This document shows positions 1 through 7,092 of a DNA stretch of 7,880 nucleotides, one piece after another (the first letter of the stretch is position 1; each line of letters starts with the position of its first letter). Origin of the DNA: Candidatus Krumholzibacteriia bacterium (GTDB lineage: Bacteria > Krumholzibacteriota > Krumholzibacteriia > LZORAL124-64-63); assembly GCA_027056825.1 (NCBI GenBank), contig JALUJS010000500.1:1-7880 (forward strand), given 5' to 3'. A program made the position numbers and the translations under genes. The notes below the pieces were generated by a model. It did no database searches. It was not told the origin of the DNA and was given only the letters and a program-made list of their open reading frames with translations.

Positions 1-888
1 ACCGTCGATCTGGGCGGAGACGCCCCTGGTGCAGTCCCGCAGGAGTCTTCCGCGACCGCGCCTGGTCCGGGGCCGGAGGTAGTACCCGCCGCATCTCCCG
101 CATCGGGCGGGGCCTTCGGCGAAGTGCAGCTCGAGGCCCCGGAACCGGCGCCGGCCGCCGATACCCCGGCGGCCCCGCCGACCCATGAAGTGGCTGACGA
201 GACGAGTTTCAGCGACCTGCGGGATGTGATCGAGTCGGCTCCCGAGCAGGACGATCCCTTTGCCGTGGACAAGGACGAGGACGGTTGCATCAGCATCGAT
301 GTGGATGCCGGCGGCGGTCTGGATGATGTCCTGGCCGCGGTGACCACCGAAACGGATGCCCCGGACGAGGGCGCCGGCGGCAGCGAAGAAGCCTCGGGCC
401 AGGTGAACCTGCTCGAGCAGATCCTGGCCGAGGAGGGGGACAACCTGCTGGGTGCGGCCGAGGACCAGGTGGGCACCATCGAGGCCGAGATCGGCGCCCA
501 GGTGGGCGGCGAGGACGAGGCGCCGGACCGCCAGTACGAGATGGGTCTGGTCTACCTCGAGATGGGCATGGAGGACCAGGCGGTGGCGGCGTTCAAGAAG
601 GCGGCCTGCGATCCGGAGTTTGCGGGCCGGGCCTACGAAATGTGGGCCATGACCCTGGAGAGGAACGGCCGCACCGACGAGGCCCTGGCCGTCCTTCTGG
701 AGGGCAGCAACGCCGAGGCCATCGACGTCCCCGGACGCCTCGGCCTGCTCTATCACCTGTCCAAACTGCAGGAAAAGGGTGGGCAGTACGAGGATGCCGC
801 CGCGAGCCTGGACCGGATCCTCGACCTGGACAAGGGCTACATGGACGCGGCCGCCCGCCGCGCCGCCCTGCCCCTGGCAAAGGTCTGA
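1..888 (+). CDS. acidic TPR-repeat protein, N-terminus outside window
   Basis: The frame is open from base 1 to the TGA at 886-888, so the true start lies upstream; the GTG at 124 is internal and has no clear ribosome site. Counting from base 1 there are 295 visible residues. Residues 1 to about 175 are Ala/Pro/Gly-rich and then strongly acidic, as in a disordered linker. From about 179 there are three TPR-like helical hairpins: a first beginning YEMGLVYLEMG, a second around residues 212-240 (ending in NGRTDEALAVL), and a third around 245-278. The first hairpin resembles the LGIAYKEMGL-type TPR of large acidic proteins in Deltaproteobacteria and relatives, which suggests a protein-interaction scaffold. 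No enzyme motif, signal peptide or membrane helix is seen in the visible part. The pilus genes 3.4 kb downstream invite comparison with FimV-like scaffolds, but no FimV-specific domain is recognisable. Function unknown. Confidence 0.85.
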   Translation, partial: TVDLGGDAPGAVPQESSATAPGPGPEVVPAASPASGGAFGEVQLEAPEPAPAADTPAAPPTHEVADETSFSDLRDVIESAPEQDDPFAVDKDEDGCISIDVDAGGGLDDVLAAVTTETDAPDEGAGGSEEASGQVNLLEQILAEEGDNLLGAAEDQVGTIEAEIGAQVGGEDEAPDRQYEMGLVYLEMGMEDQAVAAFKKAACDPEFAGRAYEMWAMTLERNGRTDEALAVLLEGSNAEAIDVPGRLGLLYHLSKLQEKGGQYEDAAASLDRILDLDKGYMDAAARRAALPLAKV

Positions 889-920
889 TCTGCTTCCCGC
901 TGGCGCCATCCCGTCCCGGT

Positions 921-948
921 CTGGCAATCACGCTTCGATCCTGATAAG
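921..948 (+). promoter_or_regulatory. weak candidate sigma70-type promoter for the S-component/receptor gene
   Basis: CTGGCA (921-926) and GATAAG (943-948) are separated by 16 bases, and each matches four of six positions of the housekeeping consensus. They sit in a locally AT-richer dip within very GC-rich DNA, just after the preceding gene ends. Transcription would start near 954-956, giving a leader of about 100 bases. Two 4/6 boxes are weak evidence, and the sigma-factor preference of this organism is unknown. Confidence 0.25.
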
Positions 949-961
949 TTTCCCCGGAAAC
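948..961. promoter_or_regulatory. 14-bp inverted repeat, possible operator
   Basis: GTTTCC and GGAAAC form a perfect 6+6 dyad around a CC centre. It begins at the end of the candidate -10 box and covers the predicted start of transcription, a position typical for a repressor site. In RNA it could also fold as a 5-bp stem with a CCCG loop. A single short dyad can arise by chance. Confidence 0.25.
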
Positions 962-985
962 AGCGGCCGCCGGTAGGCGCGCGGG

Positions 986-1031
986 CGGGTCCCGTCGCAC
1001 GAGCCGCCTTCGCGGTCCTAGCCCGGACCCG
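986..1031 (+). promoter_or_regulatory. nested hairpin in the 5' leader of the receptor gene
   Basis: CGGGTCC (986-992) pairs with GGACCCG (1025-1031). Inside this outer stem, CCGC (1004-1007) pairs with GCGG (1012-1015) around a CTTC loop. The structure ends 10 bases before the GGAG ribosome site of the next gene, so it could influence translation initiation. No T-run follows, so it does not look like an intrinsic terminator. It does not match the conserved cores of cobalamin, TPP, FMN or c-di-GMP riboswitches that I looked for. In DNA this GC-rich, chance pairing is common. Confidence 0.25.
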
Positions 1032-1041
1032 GGATCAGGAT

Positions 1042-1045
1042 GGAG
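1042..1045 (+). promoter_or_regulatory. ribosome binding site selecting the TTG start at 1053
   Basis: GGAG lies 7 bases before the TTG at 1053. The closer ATG at 1040 is in another frame and overlaps the site. The next in-frame ATG is at 1110, inside the first membrane helix, which would truncate the domain. Confidence 0.55.
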
Positions 1046-1052
1046 CCTCTCC

Positions 1053-3749
1053 TTGGATCAGAGCCCGCACACCGCCCCTGCCACCGGACACCTGCGCACG
1101 GCCGTCCTGATGGGCCTGTTCGTCGGCACCGCCGTGGGTTTGGGCCTGCTCCTGGCCGGGGTCCCCAACGTGGAACTCATGAGCCTGATGGCCGCCCTGG
1201 CCGGAGCCGCCATGGGCCCGCGACTGGGTTCGGCCTGCGGCGCCCTCTCGGCCGCCCTGTACTCCCTGGCCTCACCCTACGGCGTGCCGGTGGTATGGAT
1301 CCTCGCCGCCCAGATGGCGGGACTGGCGGGCATGGGAATTCTCGGCGGCCTGTGGGGTATGGTCATGGCGCGCGGGACCGAGGGGCCCTGGCGCGCGCGG
1401 GCCGGCGCCCTGCTGGTGGCCCTGGTGGGCACCCTGTGGTTCGAGGGCGTCACCACCGGCGCGGTGCTGGTGGGCTTCGACTTTTCCCCGCGCGTCGTCA
1501 TCACCGGAGCGATTCCCTTTGCCATGATCCACGTCGGCGCCAACCTGATCGTCTTCGGACTGCTTTTCCCGCCCCTGGCGCGGCGGGTCCTCGATTTGCG
1601 GCGGCCAACCCTGTCCGGACGGTACGCGGCGCTTGCGGCTGCCGTCCTGCTGACCGGGTGTGCCCTCTGGCCGGGATCCCCCCGTGCGGAGGTCCCGGCC
1701 ACCGAAGCTGCGGCCACTGATGCGGCTGCCATGGTGGATTCCACGACGGCCCGGCCGCCAGCACCCGCGTCCGGGTCCGAGGCCGTGGCGTCATCCCTGG
1801 GCTGGCGCCGGGGCCTGTGGCATCCGTTTTCTCAATCCCTGCTGGACTGGTTGCGCTGGCACGGGGACGTGGTGGCGCTGCAGGACGGCGGTCTGGGCGC
1901 CGTGGCCATGATCCTGGGGGAGCCTTCCACATCGCCGGGGCCGGAGATCCTGCGCGACGGCCTGCCCCTGGGCACCGGGCACGTCCTGGCCGACGATTAC
2001 GGCCTGGTTCCCATCGCGGGCATGGATGTGACCGGTGTCACGCCGGGTCTCGGTCCCTGGGGGGGGAGCGGCGGGGTCATTTCCCTGCGTCGTCGCGACC
2101 GGGATCCCCGGGTCGCCCATTCCTCCTACGAGGGGGCGAAGGGGCGGCACGAATCCTATGGGCGGAACGTGCAAGTCCTTACCCAACAGGCTCCCTGGCG
2201 GGTAGGGTTCGAGTTCCAGGAGAACCTCGACAAGGAAGGCTACAACTTCACGGACCTGCCCCAGGAGCAGTTCGACCCGGAGGTCGATACCTATTTCCCG
2301 GGACACGCCAAGTTGCGGCAGAGCCACGCGCGCCTGAGCCGGATCCTGGGTCCCGGGGCCAGGCTCGACGTGGACTACGACTACGGCCGCAAGACAAAGG
2401 ACCTGCTGCCGGCCCTCGCGGAGGATCATCAGGAGATCTGGGCGCAGGGGGCCTCGGTGGACATGCACGCCCGCGGCGAGCGCCTGGCCTTGCGCACCGC
2501 CGTGCTGTGGCGCAACCGGGACGTCCGTTTCGATCACGCCGTCACGTCCTTCGACACCACCTATCGCCTGCTGTCCACCGGCCGCCAGGCCCTGCTGCTG
2601 GAGGTTGGCCTCCTGCCGGGGCATGGCCGCGACGGAGACGCTCCGTCCTCGGGGCCGGCGCCCAGCGGCTGGGATTCCCTCGCCGTGGCGCCGGATTCCC
2701 TGGCCACGGTTCTTACGGACACCAACGCGGCGGGACTCGCGGTGGCCGATACCGCCATGGCCGCGGCGTCCGGGAAACCGGGCCGCCCTTCCTTCGCGCA
2801 GCCTCCGACCCGATTGTCCCTGTGGGTGAACAACTGGACCCTCGACGACACCGGCCCGGACAGCGCCTGGGCCGGGGATCTGGCCGGTCCGGTGGCCATG
2901 GACGGCCAGGACGCGCGCATCAACCTGGTGACCGGGCACCGCGTGGGCGATTTGACCTTTACCCTCGGCGGCGGGGCGGTGTGGAACAACCGCGCGGGTT
3001 GGGCCTCGGAGGGAAGCGTGGGACTCTCCGGTACCGTCCCGGTGGACTGGAGCCTGGCCTGGGAGCAGGGCGGGCGGGCCCCGCGCAGTGACGAGGTGGG
3101 GACGGTTCTGCGCCACGGTGTCGCCGACCGGGTACTGGTCATCGCTCCGGATCCGGACCTCGGACGCGAAAAGACCCGGCGCCTGTCCGCCCGGCTGCGG
3201 GGCGGGCTGCTGGGCATCGATCTTGCCCTGACCGGGGTGGCCGGGCGCCTGGAGGACGGCATCACCTGGCGGGTCGATCCCGGTGACCCGGACCGGGGCC
3301 GGCTGGTCAACGCCGCGGCCATGGACTACACGAGCCTGACGGCCGCAGTGACGAAGCAGGGGCGTTTTGTCGGCTGGGGCCGGATCCGTTACGAGGGGAC
3401 ATGGCAGGACTTCAACCTGGACGGCCAACCGCCGGCGTTCCTTCCCCCGGAACGCTTCAGCCGCCTGACGGTCATGTGGGAAAACCATCTTTTCCAGGAG
3501 GACGGGGTGGTGGAGGTGGCCCTGTTCCGGACCCATGTGGGAGCGATGGCCGATCCCTGGGACGTGAGCGGGGCGTCCCGCCTGCCGTCCCGCGACCTGA
3601 CGGACCTGGTTGTGGGCTTCAGGCTGGTGGGGGCGGACATCTCCCTGGCCCTGCGGAACCTGACCGGCCAGCGGTACCGTATGAGTTCCGGAGCCTGGGC
3701 TCCGGGGCGCGAGACCGTCATGCGGCTGGCCTGGCGCTTCAACCACTGA
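1053..3749 (+). CDS. fusion: ECF-transporter S-component-like domain plus TonB-dependent-receptor-like outer-membrane barrel
   Basis: One uninterrupted frame of 898 residues, starting at TTG. Residues 14-180 are hydrophobic, with about six membrane helices. The pattern PNVEL (38-42), GPRLG (55-59) and SPYGVP (74-79) resembles S components of energy-coupling-factor vitamin transporters, which bind substrate in the inner membrane. Residues 182-216 look like a signal peptide with lipobox LTGC (200-203). From about 255 the sequence reads as a TonB-receptor plug: LLDWLRW near 263, DGLPL near 302-306, GGSGGVISL near 338-346. The rest looks like a barrel, ending with NLTGQRY and a terminal strand in WRFNH. 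Residues about 524-587 are a low-complexity Ala/Asp/Pro-rich insert. No TonB box is evident. Likely role: uptake of a scarce small molecule across both membranes; substrate unknown. A lost stop codon or assembly error at the junction remains possible. Confidence 0.8.
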   Translation: MDQSPHTAPATGHLRTAVLMGLFVGTAVGLGLLLAGVPNVELMSLMAALAGAAMGPRLGSACGALSAALYSLASPYGVPVVWILAAQMAGLAGMGILGGLWGMVMARGTEGPWRARAGALLVALVGTLWFEGVTTGAVLVGFDFSPRVVITGAIPFAMIHVGANLIVFGLLFPPLARRVLDLRRPTLSGRYAALAAAVLLTGCALWPGSPRAEVPATEAAATDAAAMVDSTTARPPAPASGSEAVASSLGWRRGLWHPFSQSLLDWLRWHGDVVALQDGGLGAVAMILGEPSTSPGPEILRDGLPLGTGHVLADDYGLVPIAGMDVTGVTPGLGPWGGSGGVISLRRRDRDPRVAHSSYEGAKGRHESYGRNVQVLTQQAPWRVGFEFQENLDKEGYNFTDLPQEQFDPEVDTYFPGHAKLRQSHARLSRILGPGARLDVDYDYGRKTKDLLPALAEDHQEIWAQGASVDMHARGERLALRTAVLWRNRDVRFDHAVTSFDTTYRLLSTGRQALLLEVGLLPGHGRDGDAPSSGPAPSGWDSLAVAPDSLATVLTDTNAAGLAVADTAMAAASGKPGRPSFAQPPTRLSLWVNNWTLDDTGPDSAWAGDLAGPVAMDGQDARINLVTGHRVGDLTFTLGGGAVWNNRAGWASEGSVGLSGTVPVDWSLAWEQGGRAPRSDEVGTVLRHGVADRVLVIAPDPDLGREKTRRLSARLRGGLLGIDLALTGVAGRLEDGITWRVDPGDPDRGRLVNAAAMDYTSLTAAVTKQGRFVGWGRIRYEGTWQDFNLDGQPPAFLPPERFSRLTVMWENHLFQEDGVVEVALFRTHVGAMADPWDVSGASRLPSRDLTDLVVGFRLVGADISLALRNLTGQRYRMSSGAWAPGRETVMRLAWRFNH
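1596..1700 (+). other. internal signal-peptide/lipobox segment at the fusion junction, with possible internal TTG start
   Basis: Residues 182-216 of the fusion have the layout of an export signal: a basic stretch with arginines at 183, 184 and 190, a hydrophobic core at 191-202, then LTGC at 200-203, which fits the lipoprotein lipobox. A signal-peptidase-I-like VPA site occurs at 214-216. The frame offers a TTG at 1596 that would start a free-standing receptor, but its only upstream purine-rich run, GGCGGG at 1582-1587, is a poor ribosome site. Either internal initiation or proteolytic processing could yield a separate outer-membrane receptor. Confidence 0.45.
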
Positions 3750-4201
3750 CCGCACCCGCGGTCCTTCGGGCGGCAGCCTTCGCCCTGCTCCTTTTCCTGA
3801 TCTTCCTGGGCAACCTCCTGCGCGACCGCATCCTGCTGGGTCCGGACGGGCGTTGGCGTCCCGAACTGGAGCGCCTGGCCTGGGAGGACAGCGCCTCCGG
3901 AACCCATGCGCCGGCGCCTCCGGCCCGACTGGCAGGTCTCCTGCCCATCAACACCGCGCCGGCCGAAAGCCTTGTCCTGCTGCCCCGGGTGGGGCCGGTG
4001 CTGGCGGGCAGGATCATCGCCGCACGCGAGGGAGGCGCCGTTTTCCACAGCTCCGCCGACCTGGTCCGCATCAAGGGCATCGGGCCGCGGATGGCCGCCC
4101 TGCTGGACAGCCTGCTGGATTACCGGTTACAGCCGCCGCCTGGCGCGGCGATTCCCGTTAAAGTTCTTGTCCCCTCAACCGATGACACTAACAAGCGCTG
4201 A
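3746..4201 (+). CDS. ComEA-like membrane-anchored helix-hairpin-helix DNA-binding protein
   Basis: Predicted 151 residues. An N-terminal membrane helix (about residues 6-25) is followed by a linker, then two helix-hairpin-helix motifs: INTAPAESLVLLPRVGPVLA from residue 68, with hairpin LPRVGP at 79-84, and a second with GIGPR at 111-115. This is the tandem arrangement of ComEA, the periplasmic double-stranded-DNA receptor of natural transformation. The short basic N-terminus predicts an N-in anchor with the HhH domain outside the cytoplasm. No ATG, GTG or TTG lies near the helix. The chosen start is CTG at 3746, which overlaps the preceding stop as CTGA and implies translational coupling. The frame stays open upstream to beyond 3401 (GTG at 3476), but that part translates to Gly/Pro-rich sequence typical of an out-of-frame shadow. 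Generic HhH proteins also share this fold, so a role in DNA uptake is inferred. Confidence 0.82.
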   Translation: MTAPAVLRAAAFALLLFLIFLGNLLRDRILLGPDGRWRPELERLAWEDSASGTHAPAPPARLAGLLPINTAPAESLVLLPRVGPVLAGRIIAAREGGAVFHSSADLVRIKGIGPRMAALLDSLLDYRLQPPPGAAIPVKVLVPSTDDTNKR

Positions 4202-4203
4202 AT

Positions 4204-4232
4204 CCGGGCGGGCGTCCCGACGCCGGTCCCGG
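4204..4232 (+). terminator. GC-rich hairpin between the ComEA-like gene and pilB, doubtful terminator
   Basis: GGCGT (4211-4215) pairs with ACGCC (4220-4224) around a CCCG loop. The stem continues after one G/G mismatch with CGGG-type pairing of 4206-4209 to 4226-4229, including one G-T pair. It begins two bases after the upstream stop codon. No T-run follows, so it could instead be an mRNA-stabilising or attenuating structure. Confidence 0.3.
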
Positions 4233-4262
4233 CAAGTGGTGTCCGCGGAAGATGGTGTCAAC

Positions 4263-4294
4263 ATGGCAATTGCATTCATGACGGCGGGGGACCG

Positions 4295-4298
<4 letters not shown>
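4263..4298 (+). CDS. possible 11-residue leader peptide overlapping the pilB start
   Basis: ATG at 4263 opens an 11-codon frame encoding MAIAFMTAGDR. Its TGA (4296-4298) overlaps the pilB ATG as ATGA. GGAAG at 4247-4251 lies 11 bases upstream of the ATG, somewhat far for a ribosome site. pilB itself has only a G-run (GGGGGA, 4286-4291) 3 bases before its ATG, so coupling from this mini-frame could help pilB translation. A frame this short can occur by chance, and there is no protein-level evidence. Confidence 0.25.
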
Positions 4299-5977
<1,679 letters not shown>

Positions 5978-5985
5978 GAACCAAC

Positions 5986-5991
5986 AAAGGA
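5986..5991 (+). promoter_or_regulatory. ribosome binding site choosing the GTG start of pilT
   Basis: AAAGGA ends 8 bases before the GTG at 6000, which is good spacing. It is only 2 bases from the TTG at 5994 and 17 from the ATG at 6009, so the GTG is preferred. Confidence 0.6.
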
Positions 5992-5999
5992 CGTTGATC

Positions 6000-7070
6000 G
6001 TGGCTGGAATGAGGGAACTGCTCGAGGAGATGGTCAACAAGGGGGCCAGCGACCTGCACATCGCGGCGGGGCTGCCGCCCCAGTACCGCATCGACGGGAG
6101 CATCGTGTCCACCGACCTGCCCGTGCTCACGGGCGACGAGACCATGCGCCTGGCCTACAGCATCCTCAACGAGGAGCAGAAGAAACGCTTCGAGACCAAG
6201 AAGGAACTGGACCTCTCCTTCGGGGTCCAGGGCATCAGCCGCTTCCGGGCCAACGTCTTCATGCAGCGGGGCGTGGTCTCCATGGCCATCCGGCAGATTC
6301 CCTACAAGATCAACACCTTCGAGGAACTGGGCCTGCCCCCGGTGTGCCGCGAGCTGATCCAGAAGCAGAACGGCCTGGTCCTGGTGACCGGCCCCACCGG
6401 CAGCGGCAAGTCCACCACGCTGGCCACGATGGTCGATACCATCAATTCCACGCGCAAGGGACATATCATCACCATCGAGGACCCCATCGAGTTCGTGCAC
6501 CAGCACAAGAGCTGCATCGTCAACCAGCGCGAGGTCAACAGCGACACGCACAGCTTCCCCGACGCGCTGAAATACGTGCTGCGGCAGGATCCGGACGTGA
6601 TCCTCATCGGCGAGATGCGCGACCGCGAGACGATCCAGGCGGCCCTGACCATCGCCGAGACCGGTCACCTCGCCCTGGCCACCCTGCATACCAACAGCAC
6701 CTTCGAGTCCATCAACCGGATCATCGACGTCTTCCCGCCCGAGCAGCAGAACCAGGTGCGCTCGCAGCTGTCGTTCTGCCTCAACGGCGTGATCACCCAG
6801 CAGCTGCTGCCGCGCGCGCGGGGCGGCGGGCGGGTGCTGGCCCTGGAGGTCATGGTGTGCACTTCGGCCATCAAGGCCATGATCCGCGACAACAAGACGC
6901 ACCAGATCTACGGCCACATGCAGGCCGGCCAGAAGCACGGCATGCAGACCATGAACCAGTCCTTGTACCAGGCCGTCGTCAACAAGTGGGTGACGCTGGA
7001 TACGGCCCTTGGCCGCAGTCCGGACGTGCAGGAGCTCCAGCAGATGCTCGGGCAGCCTGCCGCCGTCTAA
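6000..7070 (+). CDS. pilT: type IV pilus retraction ATPase PilT
   Basis: This 356-residue hexameric ATPase depolymerises the pilus, giving twitching motility and the pulling force for DNA uptake. The N-terminal domain begins with the PilT-typical KGASDLHIAAG. Walker A GPTGSGKS is at 131-138, Walker B GEMRD at 204-208, and the His box reads TGHLALATLHTNS. FPPEQQ follows, and the C-terminal AIKAMIRD at 290-297 corresponds to the AIRNLIRE motif needed for retraction in PilT. It lacks the tetracysteine motif of PilB, and its length is normal for the family. GTG at 6000 is chosen because AAAGGA sits 8 bases upstream; TTG at 5994 would add two residues and ATG at 6009 would remove three. It lies 22 bases after pilB and 22 before pilC, so the three are surely cotranscribed. 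A PilU paralogue is a less likely alternative. Confidence 0.96.
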   Translation: MAGMRELLEEMVNKGASDLHIAAGLPPQYRIDGSIVSTDLPVLTGDETMRLAYSILNEEQKKRFETKKELDLSFGVQGISRFRANVFMQRGVVSMAIRQIPYKINTFEELGLPPVCRELIQKQNGLVLVTGPTGSGKSTTLATMVDTINSTRKGHIITIEDPIEFVHQHKSCIVNQREVNSDTHSFPDALKYVLRQDPDVILIGEMRDRETIQAALTIAETGHLALATLHTNSTFESINRIIDVFPPEQQNQVRSQLSFCLNGVITQQLLPRARGGGRVLALEVMVCTSAIKAMIRDNKTHQIYGHMQAGQKHGMQTMNQSLYQAVVNKWVTLDTALGRSPDVQELQQMLGQPAAV

Positions 7071-7081
7071 CCCCTAGCAGC

Positions 7082-7086
7082 GGAGG
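7082..7086 (+). promoter_or_regulatory. strong ribosome binding site of pilC
   Basis: GGAGG lies 6 bases before the GTG at 7093 and fixes it as the pilC start. It is the best ribosome site in the window. Confidence 0.7.
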
Positions 7087-7092
7087 AAACCC

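Noticed and set aside
920..936. Sigma54 promoter at TGGCAATCACGC
   Set aside because: The GG and GC elements are 7 bases apart instead of the required 10.
889..1052. Cobalamin, TPP, FMN or c-di-GMP riboswitch before the uptake gene
   Set aside because: The conserved core strings (for example the B12-box region, CTGAGA of TPP, or the paired c-di-GMP loops) were not found by eye; only GC-rich stems are visible. A covariance-model search would settle it.
3401..3745. Upstream extension of the ComEA-like gene to the ATG at 3401
   Set aside because: This part overlaps the receptor's conserved C-terminal strands and translates to Gly/Pro/Arg-rich shadow sequence; ComEA-like features begin only after about 3760.
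1791..3755. 654-codon open frame on the minus strand
   Set aside because: It is antisense to the receptor gene, and its translation is Gly/Arg/Pro/His-rich without domain motifs. Long antisense frames are expected opposite GC-rich genes with strong third-position bias.
4264..4274. Sigma54-like TGGCAATTGCA before pilB
   Set aside because: Both half-motifs are present but only 5 bases separate GG and GC, too close for sigma54.
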